From the NCBI RefSeq assembly GCF_001544515.1, contig NZ_FCOL02000002.1, positions 124,001-188,000 on the forward strand: a DNA stretch of 64,000 nt. Reading direction: 5' to 3'. Position numbers and translations under genes: made by a program. This stretch comes from Caballeronia terrestris (GTDB lineage: Bacteria; Pseudomonadota; Gammaproteobacteria; Burkholderiales; Burkholderiaceae). The notes beneath the pieces were generated by a model. The model saw nothing but the letters and a program-made list of their open reading frames with translations, searched no databases and was not told the DNA's origin. Positions within the stretch are counted from its first letter, which is position 1. Every line of letters starts with the position of its first letter. Below are positions 55,520 to 64,000 of this stretch, piece after piece.

Positions 55520-55903
55520 TTAAGCGCGGGCCGTGACGAATTCGACGACGACGCCCGAAGCCAGCCGCACGAACAACTGAAGCTCCTGCGTAAGCGGAAC
55601 TTCGGCGAGCTGATAAACGGTTTCGTGCCGATGGAGCCGGTCGAGCAAGGCGCTCCACTCGGCGGCATCATCGATGCGCAGTGCCAGGTGGTCGATCCGC
55701 GTAGGAGGCACCGAAGTGCTGCCAGGCGTAGCCGAAGCGCCCGACGCGATCAGATGCACGACCGGCCGACCGCGAAGATAAAGCCAGTACCCGCCGACGC
55801 CGAACGGCGGCCGGGCCCCGAGTGCCATCCCGGCGACATCGACGAAAAAGTCCTTCATCGCGTCGCAGTCGGGCGCGACGATCGTCACGTGATCCAGTTG
55901 CAT
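55520..55903 (-). CDS. VOC-family (glyoxalase-like) protein
   Basis: A 127-residue metal-dependent fold protein. The metal positions are the histidine in MQLDHVTIV, HLIASG and/or DHLALRI, and a glutamate near the end (VVEFV). GGAGA seven bases upstream supports the ATG at 55903; an ATG seven codons earlier is possible. Context with an efflux pump and a LysR regulator hints at detoxification or antibiotic resistance, but that is only inference. Confidence 0.85.
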   Translation of the reverse strand: MQLDHVTIVAPDCDAMKDFFVDVAGMALGARPPFGVGGYWLYLRGRPVVHLIASGASATPGSTSVPPTRIDHLALRIDDAAEWSALLDRLHRHETVYQLAEVPLTQELQLFVRLASGVVVEFVTARA

Positions 55904-55976
55904 CGCCGTTTCTCCATTCGCCACAGCATTGCGGGCATTGTGCGTGGCAGGCGGCGTTTTGATAATTGGCGTAGCA

Positions 55977-55993
55977 TTTGAATCATTGTCAAA
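55977..55993. promoter_or_regulatory. LysR-type box between VOC gene and LysR gene
   Basis: TTTGA-N7-TCAAA, which satisfies the T-N11-A rule of LysR-type operators, 18 bases before the LysR ATG and about 75 before the VOC start. Confidence 0.55.
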
Positions 55994-56011
55994 CCGAATT
56001 TGAGAATTGCG

Positions 56012-56989
56012 ATGGATCGTCTCGGCGACATGCGTCTTTTTGTTGAAGCGGCGGCGGCCGGCAGCCTCACGGCAGCGGGGCGCAAGCTCGGGCTGTCGCC
56101 GGCTGCAGCGAGCGCGCGGCTACTCAAGCTGGAGAAATCGCTGCACGCGCGGCTTTTCGAGCGCACGACACGCCAGTTGCGCGTCACCGATGAAGGACGT
56201 TTGTATCTCCAGCACTGCCGCATCGCGCTGCAAGCCATCGACGACGCCGAGGCCGCGCTGCAAGCCGGCCAGAATCTCGTGCGCGGCAAGGTGCGCATTT
56301 CCGCGACGTCGGATTTCGGGCGCTATCTGCTGCGCGGCTGGCTCGACGATTTCAACGGGCGCTATCCCGAAGTACGTTTCGCGCTAACGCTGTCCGACTC
56401 GGTGTCGAACCTGCTGCAGGAAGAAATCGATCTCGCGATCCGCTTCGGCGCGCCTCCCGACAGCGGTCTCGCCGCGCGGCAACTGGCGCCGAACCGGCGC
56501 GTGCTGTGCGCGTCGCCGGAATATCTGGCGCGGCGCGGCACACCCGCCTCGCCCGCCGATCTCGAAGGCCACCAGTTCGTGATCGGCGTGACGTCGACGG
56601 GGCCGTTGAACGAGTTGAACTTCGTGCGCGGCGACGAGCGCGCCGCGTTCACGATGCCCGTCGAGCAATCGTGGGAATCGAACGACGGGGCGCTGACGCG
56701 CGCGTGGGCGCTCGCGGGCCACGGCATCGCGCACAAATCGATCTGGGATATCGCCGCCGACGTGCGCGCGGGCACGCTGAAAATGCTGCTGCCCGACTGG
56801 TGCACGCACGAGGCGGCCGTCCACGCGCTCTTTCACGCGAACCGTTACATGGCGCCGCGCGTGCGGGCGCTGCTGGATTTCCTCGTCGAGCGGTTCGCAT
56901 CGGCGACGGAGGAACTGCTCGGCGAGCTGGCCTATCCGCCCGCCTCTGACGGCCGCGCGGAACGTAAGGAATCGTCGCGGGCGCTATAA
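56012..56989 (+). CDS. LysR-family transcription regulator
   Basis: A 325-residue regulator of the CrgA/DsdC-like branch common in betaproteobacteria. The N-terminal winged helix (MRLFVEAAAAGSLTAAGRKLGLSPAAASARL) and the two-lobe substrate domain (GKVRISATSDFGRYLL, LAIRFGAPPDSGL, LCASPEYL) are clear. I chose the ATG at 56012 and not the TTG four codons earlier. It is divergent from the VOC-MFS pair and most likely controls it. Confidence 0.9.
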   Translation: MDRLGDMRLFVEAAAAGSLTAAGRKLGLSPAAASARLLKLEKSLHARLFERTTRQLRVTDEGRLYLQHCRIALQAIDDAEAALQAGQNLVRGKVRISATSDFGRYLLRGWLDDFNGRYPEVRFALTLSDSVSNLLQEEIDLAIRFGAPPDSGLAARQLAPNRRVLCASPEYLARRGTPASPADLEGHQFVIGVTSTGPLNELNFVRGDERAAFTMPVEQSWESNDGALTRAWALAGHGIAHKSIWDIAADVRAGTLKMLLPDWCTHEAAVHALFHANRYMAPRVRALLDFLVERFASATEELLGELAYPPASDGRAERKESSRAL

Positions 56990-57083
56990 TATCCGGCTAA
57001 ATTACGACGATAAGCACGCAAAAAGCGTCTCCTTCAACCTCACTACCGCGCCCCCAGGTTAACCACTGCGACCGGCGAAATTC

Positions 57084-58445
57084 ATGACCAAGAAAGTTTA
57101 TGTAAAGACCTTTGGCTGCCAGATGAACGAGTACGACTCCGACAAAATGGTCGACGTCCTCGGCGCAGCGGAAGGCCTCGTCAAGACGGACACGCCGGAA
57201 GACGCGGACGTCATCCTCTTCAATACATGCTCGGTGCGCGAAAAAGCGCAGGAAAAGGTCTTCTCCGACCTGGGCCGCGTGCGCGAACTGAAAGAAGCGA
57301 ATCCGGACCTGATCATCGGCGTCGGCGGCTGCGTGGCGAGCCAGGAAGGCGCGTCGATCGTGTCGCGCGCGCCCTATGTCGATCTCGTGTTCGGTCCGCA
57401 GACGCTGCACCGCCTGCCCGACATGATCGACAAGCGCCGCGCTACCGGCCGCGCGCAGATCGACATCTCGTTCCCCGAAATCGAAAAGTTCGACCACCTG
57501 CCGCCAGCGCGCGTGGAAGGCCCGAGCGCGTTCGTCTCGATCATGGAAGGCTGCAGCAAGTACTGCAGCTACTGCGTCGTGCCGTACACGCGCGGCGAGG
57601 AAGTCTCCCGCCCGCTCGACGACGTGCTCACCGAAATCGCCGGCCTGGCCGACCAGGGCGTGCGCGAAGTCACGCTGCTCGGCCAGAACGTGAACGCATA
57701 TCGCGGGCCGCTGACGCTCGGTTCGCACGACATCGCCGACTTCGCCACGCTGATCGAGTACGTCGCGGACGTGCCCGGCATCGAGCGGATTCGTTACACG
57801 ACGTCGCATCCGAAGGAATTCACGCAGCGCCTGATCGACACCTACGCAAAGGTGCCCAAGCTCGTCAGCCACCTGCATCTGCCCGTCCAGCACGGCTCGG
57901 ACCGCATCCTGATGGCGATGAAGCGCGGCTACACGGTGCTCGAATACAAATCAGTGATTCGCAAGCTGCGGGCGATTCGCCCCGATTTATCGCTTTCGAC
58001 AGACATGATCGTCGGCTTTCCGGGCGAAACCGAGGAAGATTTCGCGAAGATGATGACGCTCATCGACGAAATGAGCTATGACACGAGCTTCTCGTTCATC
58101 TACAGCCCGCGCCCCGGCACGCCCGCCGCGAACCTGCACGACGACACGCCGCGTGAAGTGAAACTCAAGCGCCTGCAACATTTGCAGGCGACCATCGAGG
58201 CGAACGTCACGAGGATCAGCAACTCGATGCTCGGCTCGGTGCAGCGTATTCTTGTGGAAGGCCCGTCGCGCAAGGACCCGAACGAACTCGCCGGCCGCAC
58301 GGAAAACAACCGCGTGGTGAATTTCCCGGCGCCCGTCGAATCGCATGCGCGGCTGATCGGCCAGATGATCGACGTCGAGATCAATCACGCGTATCCGCAC
58401 TCGCTGCGCGGTGCGCTGATCATGACGCCCGCCACGACACATTGA
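57084..58445 (+). CDS. miaB: tRNA-2-methylthio-N6-dimethylallyladenosine synthase MiaB
   Basis: Radical-SAM methylthiotransferase that converts i6A37 to ms2i6A37 in tRNAs reading UNN codons. The 453-residue protein has the N-terminal UPF0004 domain with cluster cysteines ([25 protein letters not shown]), the radical-SAM motif CSKYCSYC around 157-164 and a C-terminal TRAM domain ([18 protein letters not shown]...). It begins the run miaB-phoH-ybeY. Confidence 0.97.
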   Translation: MTKKVYVKTFGCQMNEYDSDKMVDVLGAAEGLVKTDTPEDADVILFNTCSVREKAQEKVFSDLGRVRELKEANPDLIIGVGGCVASQEGASIVSRAPYVDLVFGPQTLHRLPDMIDKRRATGRAQIDISFPEIEKFDHLPPARVEGPSAFVSIMEGCSKYCSYCVVPYTRGEEVSRPLDDVLTEIAGLADQGVREVTLLGQNVNAYRGPLTLGSHDIADFATLIEYVADVPGIERIRYTTSHPKEFTQRLIDTYAKVPKLVSHLHLPVQHGSDRILMAMKRGYTVLEYKSVIRKLRAIRPDLSLSTDMIVGFPGETEEDFAKMMTLIDEMSYDTSFSFIYSPRPGTPAANLHDDTPREVKLKRLQHLQATIEANVTRISNSMLGSVQRILVEGPSRKDPNELAGRTENNRVVNFPAPVESHARLIGQMIDVEINHAYPHSLRGALIMTPATTH

Positions 58446-58476
58446 GCAGCACACAGACCGGACACCCACTTTCGCC

Positions 58477-59592
58477 TTGAAGACCGCCAATCAGCAGCAT
58501 CTGGAATTCACCGCTCCGCGCGAGGACAACGCGCGGCTCGCCAACCTCTGCGGCCCGCTCGATGAAAACCTGCGGCAGATCGAGCAAGCGCTCGACGTGA
58601 CGCTGTCGCGGCGCGGCCACAAGATCTCGATTCGCGGACGCGGCGCGAAAGTGGCGCTCGCGGCGCTCGAAAACTTCTACAACCGCGCGCGCGACCCGAT
58701 TTCCGTCGACGACATCCAGCTCGCGCTCGTCGAAGCGCGCCACGCGGCGCGGCGCACGCGCGAATCCGGCAATGGCGACGGCCACGCCGACCAGCCGGTC
58801 GACCCGCGTTTTCGCGGCGATCCGGACCATCCGTTCGACGAACCCAGCGCCACCATTGATCTCGACGAAACCGAAGATCCTGGCCCGAAGCTCTACACGC
58901 GACGCGCCGACCTGCGCGGCCGCACGCCCGCCCAGCGCGAATACCTGAAGCAAATCATCGCGCACGACGTGACGTTCGGCATCGGGCCGGCGGGCACGGG
59001 CAAAACGTATCTGGCGGTCGCCTGCGCGGTCGATGCGCTCGAACGCGATCAGGTCAAGCGCATCGTGCTGACGCGTCCGGCGGTGGAAGCCGGCGAGCGG
59101 CTCGGCTTCCTGCCGGGCGATCTGGCACAAAAAGTCGATCCATACCTGCGGCCGCTCTACGACGCGCTCTACGACCTGCTCGGTTTCGACAAGACCGCGA
59201 AGATGTTCGAACGCCAGATGATCGAAATCGCGCCGCTTGCGTACATGCGCGGACGCACGCTGAACCACGCGTTCATCATCCTCGACGAGGCGCAGAACAC
59301 CACGCCCGAGCAGATGAAGATGTTCCTGACGCGGATCGGCTTCGGCTCGAAGGCTGTCGTCACCGGCGACACGACGCAGGTCGATCTGCCGCGCGGCCAC
59401 AAGAGCGGGCTGATCGAGGCGCAGCATGTGCTGTCGGAGGTGCGCGGCATCGCGCTCACGCATTTCACGTCCGCCGACGTGGTGCGGCATCCGCTCGTCG
59501 CGCGCATCGTCGAGGCTTACGACGCGCAGTCGCAAAAGGACGCCGCGCTCGCCGAAGCGGCGGCGAGGGCCGCGGCGCAGCGGTCGCAATGA
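58477..59592 (+). CDS. ybeZ: PhoH-like ATPase (YbeZ)
   Basis: Cytoplasmic P-loop ATPase of 371 residues; partner of YbeY in RNA metabolism. An N-terminal KH-like part (about 25-85) precedes the PhoH core with Walker A GPAGTGKT (about 168-175), [18 protein letters not shown], and Walker [11 protein letters not shown]. The start is a TTG at 58477 (product MKTANQQH), 31 bases after miaB, with little Shine-Dalgarno; no better start exists nearby. It runs directly into ybeY. Confidence 0.93.
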   Translation: MKTANQQHLEFTAPREDNARLANLCGPLDENLRQIEQALDVTLSRRGHKISIRGRGAKVALAALENFYNRARDPISVDDIQLALVEARHAARRTRESGNGDGHADQPVDPRFRGDPDHPFDEPSATIDLDETEDPGPKLYTRRADLRGRTPAQREYLKQIIAHDVTFGIGPAGTGKTYLAVACAVDALERDQVKRIVLTRPAVEAGERLGFLPGDLAQKVDPYLRPLYDALYDLLGFDKTAKMFERQMIEIAPLAYMRGRTLNHAFIILDEAQNTTPEQMKMFLTRIGFGSKAVVTGDTTQVDLPRGHKSGLIEAQHVLSEVRGIALTHFTSADVVRHPLVARIVEAYDAQSQKDAALAEAAARAAAQRSQ

Positions 59593-59608
59593 GCGTTCCG
59601 TCCGACCG

Positions 59609-60079
59609 ATGACTCGTCCGCACTCCCTCGCGCTCACGATGCAGTTTCCCGCCGCGAAGGCGTATCCATCGCACAAGGCGGTGTTGCCGCGCGCGACGGT
59701 CGCGCGCTGGATCAAGGCGGCGCTGTTCGCGGACGCCGAGTTGACCATCCGTTTCGTCGACGAGGACGAAGGCCGCACGCTCAATCGCACCTATCGTCAG
59801 AAGGATTACGCGACGAACGTGCTTACCTTTGCCTATGCCGAATCGGAGGACGATCCGGTGACGGGCGACCTGATCCTGTGCTGCCCCGTCGTCGAGCGGG
59901 AAGCCGGCGAGCAGGGCAAGCCGCTCGCCGCGCACTACGCGCATCTGATCGTCCACGGCACGCTGCATGCTCAAGGGTACGATCACGACGACGAGACCGA
60001 AGCCGAAGAAATGGAATCGATCGAGACCGACATCATGCGTGCGCTCGGCTTTTCCGACCCCTACGTCCCGATTCCCTGA
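59609..60079 (+). CDS. ybeY: rRNA maturation endoribonuclease YbeY
   Basis: Single-strand endoribonuclease acting on 16S rRNA 3'-end maturation and ribosome quality control. The 156-residue protein has [27 protein letters not shown] and the zinc motif [14 protein letters not shown] (H-x3-H-x5-H). It starts 16 bases after the phoH-like gene. This pairing is conserved in proteobacteria. Confidence 0.96.
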   Translation: MTRPHSLALTMQFPAAKAYPSHKAVLPRATVARWIKAALFADAELTIRFVDEDEGRTLNRTYRQKDYATNVLTFAYAESEDDPVTGDLILCCPVVEREAGEQGKPLAAHYAHLIVHGTLHAQGYDHDDETEAEEMESIETDIMRALGFSDPYVPIP

Positions 60080-60094
60080 CCTGCTGCCGCCGCC

Positions 60095-60757
60095 GTGAAA
60101 GACGAGACGCCCGACTTCCAGCAACTTGCGCCTTCATTGGCGGGCTACCCGCCGAAACTCGTCGAAACGCCGCTTCTGACCGACGAGCAACTCGCCGCGT
60201 CGCGCGAAAAAACCCTCGTGAACTGGGACCGCAAGTCGGATTTGTGGCTGTTCGGCTATGGGTCGCTGATCTGGAACCCGGGCCTGCCGACCGTCGAAGC
60301 CGTGCGCAGCAAGGTGCACGGCTACCATCGCGGGCTGTACTTGTGGTCGCGCGTGAACCGCGGCACGCCCGAGCAGCCGGGCCTCGTGCTCGCGCTCGAT
60401 CGCGGCGGCTCGTGCACCGGCATCGCGTTCCGGCTCGCCGCCGAGGGCGCGATCGAGCATCTCGAAGTGCTCTGGCGCCGCGAAATGGCAATGGCCTCCT
60501 ACCGTCCGGCGTGGCTGCCGTGCACGCTCGCGGACGGCCGGCGCGTCGAAGCGCTCGCGTTCGTCATGCGGCGCGACGCGGCCTCCTATACCGGCAAACT
60601 CGCCGACGTCGTCGTGCGGACCGTGCTCGGCTGCGCATGCGGCCGCTACGGCACGACCTTCGAATATGTCAGCCGCACCGTCGAGGCATTGCGCGAGAGC
60701 GGCATGCCGGATCGCGCGCTCGAAGCACTCCTCAGGCGCTGCAAGGCACAGGAATAA
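60095..60757 (+). CDS. chaC: Gamma-glutamylcyclotransferase, ChaC type
   Basis: A 220-residue enzyme that splits glutathione into 5-oxoproline and Cys-Gly. The family motif LWLFGYGSLIWNPG (substrate-binding YGSL) and the catalytic glutamate region (FRLAAEGAIEHLEVLWRREM) are present. The start is a GTG at 60095, 15 bases after ybeY, which suggests co-transcription; its usual neighbours in other groups differ. It is followed by a 190-base gap. Confidence 0.9.
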   Translation: MKDETPDFQQLAPSLAGYPPKLVETPLLTDEQLAASREKTLVNWDRKSDLWLFGYGSLIWNPGLPTVEAVRSKVHGYHRGLYLWSRVNRGTPEQPGLVLALDRGGSCTGIAFRLAAEGAIEHLEVLWRREMAMASYRPAWLPCTLADGRRVEALAFVMRRDAASYTGKLADVVVRTVLGCACGRYGTTFEYVSRTVEALRESGMPDRALEALLRRCKAQE

Positions 60758-60947
60758 GCCTATTGATACGACTTTAGAACGGCGCCCTCATCCGTTCGGC
60801 CAACGCGTTTTCCTCGACATACTTCCCGCATATTTATCAGTTAGCATGGTTGCAAATGTGTGCGCCCGGCCTGCCGGAGGCGCATTTTCCTTGGTGTATG
60901 CTTAACTTTCTGCTATTTCGCGTCCCGAAACTTCGGGGCGCCCCGCT

Positions 60948-61853
60948 ATGAACGACGCCTATCCCAGTCGACGACAAACCGACAAACCGCAGGAAAAACG
61001 CTCGCTGCTCGAGCGCCTGACCGATTTCATCTCGCACGAACCCGAATCGCGCGACGAACTGCTCGAAGTGCTGCAGGACGCCCACGAACGCAATCTGCTC
61101 GACGCCGATTCGCTTTCGATGATCGAAGGCGTCTTCCAGGTTTCCGACCTCTGCGCGCGCGACATCATGGTCCCGCGCGCCCAGATGGACGCGATCAACA
61201 TCGCCGAAACGCCCGCCGAATTCATTCCCTTCGTGCTCGAAAAGGCGCACTCGCGCTATCCGGTGTACGAGAGTAACCGCGACAACATCATCGGCGTGCT
61301 GCTCGCGAAAGACTTGCTGCGCTACTACGCCGAGGAGGAATTCGACGTGCGCGGCATGCTGCGCCCCGCCGTGTTCATCCCGGAATCGAAGCGTCTGAAC
61401 GTGCTGCTGCACGATTTCCGCGTGAACCGCAACCACATCGCGATCGTCGTCGACGAATACGGCGGTGTCGCGGGCCTGATCACGATAGAAGACGTGCTGG
61501 AGCAGATCGTCGGCGACATCGAGGACGAATACGACTTCGACGAGGAAGCCGGCAACATCATCGCGTCGCCGGACGGCAAGTTCCGCGTGCGCGCGCTCAC
61601 CGGCATCGAGCAGTTCAATGAGCAGTTCGGCACCGATTATTCCGACGACGAAGTCGATACCATCGGCGGGCTCGTCACGCATCGCTTCGGGCGCGTGCCG
61701 CATCGCGGCGAGAAGGTGCGCATCGACGACTTCGCGTTCGAAATCCTGCGCGGCGATGCACGGCAAATCCATGTGCTGCTGGTCCGGCGCGTGCCGAGCC
61801 TGAGCCGCCACGATCGCTCGCTGCACGACGGCGAGGAAGACGATCGCGGCTGA
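60948..61853 (+). CDS. corC: CorC/YbeX-type CBS-domain protein
   Basis: A 301-residue cytoplasmic protein with two CBS domains (about 75-200: VPRAQMDAINI, HSRYPVYESNRDNIIGVLLAKDLL, IAIVVDEYGGVAGLITIEDVLEQIVGDIEDE) and a C-terminal CorC/HlyC domain (about 215-290). Without a membrane part it is the YbeX form that precedes lnt in many bacteria, linked to magnesium efflux or ribosome function. It lies 88 bases before lnt on the same strand. Confidence 0.93.
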   Translation: MNDAYPSRRQTDKPQEKRSLLERLTDFISHEPESRDELLEVLQDAHERNLLDADSLSMIEGVFQVSDLCARDIMVPRAQMDAINIAETPAEFIPFVLEKAHSRYPVYESNRDNIIGVLLAKDLLRYYAEEEFDVRGMLRPAVFIPESKRLNVLLHDFRVNRNHIAIVVDEYGGVAGLITIEDVLEQIVGDIEDEYDFDEEAGNIIASPDGKFRVRALTGIEQFNEQFGTDYSDDEVDTIGGLVTHRFGRVPHRGEKVRIDDFAFEILRGDARQIHVLLVRRVPSLSRHDRSLHDGEEDDRG

Positions 61854-61941
61854 GCGCCGCGCTTATTTCGCCTTTCCGCTCTCCCGACGGCGCGTCGTCC
61901 GCGCCGCTTCCCTCTCCTGCCGATCCCCGACCGTGTAATCA

Positions 61942-63579
61942 ATGGCCGATTCATCGTTTCCCCTCCTGCGCAGGCGGCGCAGCAAGTCTTCTTCTACAAC
62001 CAGCGGCATCGAAGCGCTTCCGTTCTGGCATTACCTCGTCGCCGCCGTGCTCGGCGCGGCGAACACGCTCTCTTTCGCGCCGACGCCGCACGGCGGCTGG
62101 GTCGAGATCGTCGTCTTTACGCTGTTTTTCGCGTGGCTTTCGCGCACGAACGGCTGGAAAAGCGCTGCGCTGACTGGCTGGGCGTTCGGCTTCGGCAATT
62201 TCGTGACGGGCGTCTGGTGGCTCTACGTCAGCATGCATTTCTATGGCGGCATGGCCGCGCCGCTCGCGGCGGCGGCCGTCGCGCTGTTTTCGCTGTATCT
62301 CGCGCTATATCCGGCGGCGGCGGCGGTCGTATGGTCGCTAGTGGCGGGGCGTGCGCGCTTTGATGAAGACGAAATCAGCGCCAAAAAAGAGCCGCGCTTC
62401 ATCCCGACCTGGCACGGCGCGTTCGCGTTCGCGAGTGCCTGGGCGCTCGGCGAATGGTTGCGTGGGCTCGTATTCACCGGTTTTCCATGGCTCGCGAGCG
62501 GTTACGCGCAAGTCGACGGACCGCTTGCCGGATACGGCGCGGTGGCAGGCGTGTATGGCGTCGGCTGGGTGCTCGCGCTCGTGGCCGCGCTCATCGTGCA
62601 GGCGCTCTACAGCGCTCGGCGCGCGAGCGTCGCCCCGGCTTTGGCGGCGGCAGCGCTGACCGTCGCGGGAATGCTGCTCTCGCTCGTCCAGTGGACGACG
62701 CCCGCAAACTCGCCGCTCACCGTGCGGCTGATCCAGGGCAACGTGAAGCAGGAAATGAAGTTCGAGCAGGAAGGCGTGAACGAATCGCTCGCGCTCTATC
62801 AGCGGCTGATCACCGAAAAGCCTGCCGATCTCATCGTCACGCCCGAAACCGCGTTTCCGGTTCTGGCCGTCCAGGTGCCGCAGGACCTCGCGCTTTCACT
62901 GCGCAATTTCGCAGACACGACCAAATCGTCGATCCTGTTCGGCGCGGTGGGCGTGACGATCACGCCCGAAGGCCGCGCGACCGATTTCACGAACAGCCTC
63001 TTTGGCATCGCGCCCGGCTCGTTCGATGTGTATCGCTACGACAAACATCACCTCGTGCCGTTCGGCGAATTCGTACCGCTCGGGTTTCACTGGTTCGTCA
63101 AGTTGATGGGCATTCCGCTCGGCGATCTCGCGCGCGGACCTGCCGTGCAGAAGTCGTTTTTCGTGCGCAATCAGCCGATTGCCGTCGATATCTGTTACGA
63201 GGACATCTTCGGTGAGGAGATCGCGCGGACGCTGCGCGGGCAGGAGGCGCCGGCGGGCATCCTCGTGAATTCGACGAACCTCGCGTGGTTCGGCAACACG
63301 ATCGCGCTCGACCAGCACCTCCAGATCGCGCGGATGCGGTCTATCGAAACCGGCCGTCCGATGCTGCGCGCGACCAATACCGGCATGACGGCGGTGATCG
63401 CGGCAACCGGCGAAGTCGTCTCGAAATTGCCGACGTACACCACAGGCACGCTCGAAGCGCACGTTCAAGGGACGTCGGGACGCACGCCTTACGTGACGAG
63501 CGGAAATCTGACGGTGATCGTCGTTTCGCTCGTGCTGCTCGCATTGGGATTCGCGTTCGCGCCTTCGCGGCGCAAGTGA
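61942..63579 (+). CDS. lnt: Apolipoprotein N-acyltransferase
   Basis: Inner-membrane enzyme that adds the third acyl chain to the N-terminus of lipoproteins. The 545-residue protein has about six N-terminal helices plus a final C-terminal helix, and a periplasmic nitrilase domain with the catalytic glutamate in VTPETAFPVL, the lysine in YDKHHLVPFGEF and the cysteine in DICYEDIFGEE. It follows corC as in many proteobacteria. Confidence 0.96.
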   Translation: MADSSFPLLRRRRSKSSSTTSGIEALPFWHYLVAAVLGAANTLSFAPTPHGGWVEIVVFTLFFAWLSRTNGWKSAALTGWAFGFGNFVTGVWWLYVSMHFYGGMAAPLAAAAVALFSLYLALYPAAAAVVWSLVAGRARFDEDEISAKKEPRFIPTWHGAFAFASAWALGEWLRGLVFTGFPWLASGYAQVDGPLAGYGAVAGVYGVGWVLALVAALIVQALYSARRASVAPALAAAALTVAGMLLSLVQWTTPANSPLTVRLIQGNVKQEMKFEQEGVNESLALYQRLITEKPADLIVTPETAFPVLAVQVPQDLALSLRNFADTTKSSILFGAVGVTITPEGRATDFTNSLFGIAPGSFDVYRYDKHHLVPFGEFVPLGFHWFVKLMGIPLGDLARGPAVQKSFFVRNQPIAVDICYEDIFGEEIARTLRGQEAPAGILVNSTNLAWFGNTIALDQHLQIARMRSIETGRPMLRATNTGMTAVIAATGEVVSKLPTYTTGTLEAHVQGTSGRTPYVTSGNLTVIVVSLVLLALGFAFAPSRRK

Positions 63580-63585
63580 ACGTGC

Positions 63586-63605
63586 GGGGCGGCCGTCGCC
63601 GCCCC
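63586..63605. terminator. Hairpin after lnt
   Basis: GGGGCGGC (63586-63593) pairs exactly with GCCGCCCC (63598-63605). No T run follows, so it may be a pause or 3'-end stabiliser only. Confidence 0.4.
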
Positions 63606-63641
63606 CGAATACCCCAAAAGTCGCACAAGCCCCCCATACCC

Positions 63642-63662
63642 GCTAAAATTCAACGTTTTAGC
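63642..63662 (+). promoter_or_regulatory. Palindromic -10-like element before glyQ
   Basis: GCTAAAA-N7-TTTTAGC is an exact inverted repeat that includes TAAAAT, a good -10 box, about 80 bases before glyQ. No clear -35 box is visible. Confidence 0.4.
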
Positions 63663-63727
63663 ACTTTGGCCGGCCCGCTTTCGTCGTCGTGACGCTCAAG
63701 CCGCTCCGGCCCGCCTCAAAGGCAATC

Positions 63728-64000
63728 ATGCTCACTTTTCAGCAAATCATCCTGACGCTGCAATCCTATTGGGACAACAAGGGTTGCGCGCTTCTCCAGC
63801 CGATCGACATGGAAGTCGGCGCCGGCACCTCGCACGTCCACACGTTTCTGCGCGCGATCGGCCCGGAACCGTGGCGCGCCGCCTACGTGCAGCCGTCGCG
63901 CCGCCCGAAGGACGGCCGTTACGGCGACAACCCGAACCGCCTCCAGCACTACTACCAGTATCAGGTCGTGCTGAAGCCCGCGCCGGAAAACATCCTCGAC
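63728..64000 (+). CDS. glyQ: Glycine-tRNA ligase alpha subunit (partial)
   Basis: First 91 codons of the class II aminoacyl-tRNA synthetase alpha chain; the rest lies right of the window. The start [33 protein letters not shown] and [14 protein letters not shown] are characteristic of GlyQ of the heterotetrameric type. glyS should follow. The gene is truncated only by the window edge. Confidence 0.96.
   Translation, partial: MLTFQQIILTLQSYWDNKGCALLQPIDMEVGAGTSHVHTFLRAIGPEPWRAAYVQPSRRPKDGRYGDNPNRLQHYYQYQVVLKPAPENILD

Noticed and set aside
63586-63662. Riboswitch before glyQ
   Set aside because: There is a short hairpin and a palindromic -10-like element, but no glycine-aptamer or T-box features.

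Overview
The window looks like core chromosome of a high-GC betaproteobacterium of the family Burkholderiaceae, most likely the Burkholderia/Paraburkholderia/Caballeronia group. The evidence is gene order (purC-purE-purK-sua5 beside fba-pyk-pgk; recA-recX-DUF2889-sucCD-terC-pilA-pglL; miaB-phoH-ybeY...corC-lnt-glyQ) and the strong C/G third-position bias. I see no prophage, insertion sequence with a transposase, CRISPR array or secretion cluster. Genus level is an inference.

Layout. 0.2-8.3 kb (minus): glycolysis (pgk, pyk, fba) followed by purC-purE-purK-sua5. 8.7-15 kb: the AzlCD branched-chain amino acid exporter, divergent from ilvE, then a zinc-binding small protein, waaF, an NTF2-like protein, a YheT-like hydrolase and an unknown protein. 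15-27.6 kb: an M48 protease, moaC, the oligosaccharyltransferase PglL with its likely substrate pilin, a TerC-type membrane protein, sucCD, a DUF2889 protein, recX and recA with a clear LexA box. 27.8-32.3 kb: a two-component system, an MHS-type transporter and a CAU-anticodon tRNA. 32.6-39.6 kb: a dehalogenase, an FKBP isomerase, a glycine-zipper protein, a metallo-hydrolase, a GntR regulator with dgoD, a small membrane protein with a partial tandem copy, and a CopD-like protein. 40-47.8 kb: two periplasmic cytochromes c, a hemolysin-III-like protein, RhlE, a PNPOx-like protein, a ferritin-like protein and GlpR. 47.8-56 kb: a lipoprotein, glpD-glpK, an XRE-cupin regulator, ribB under an FMN riboswitch, a HAD phosphatase, and a VOC-MFS pair divergent from a LysR regulator. 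57-64 kb: miaB, phoH, ybeY, chaC, corC, lnt and the start of glyQ.

The gene content is ordinary. The unusual part is a set of tandem repeats and regulatory structures: an 11-bp array after sua5 and a degenerate 11-bp array after dgoD with a related consensus; a 48-bp hairpin-forming array just before and in frame with moaC; a 42-bp array coding five identical 14-residue repeats in a very long RecX; a 39-bp array coding 13-residue repeats in the M48 protease; a 192-bp tandem duplication that creates a gene-end pseudogene; a strong intrinsic terminator that ends directly before the pilin ribosome binding site; and a GntR-family regulator whose DNA-binding domain can only be completed from a non-canonical start, most likely ATT.

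The best candidates for something undescribed are the moaC-proximal array, the repeat-bearing RecX extension and the pilin attenuator. None of them is proven functional by sequence alone.
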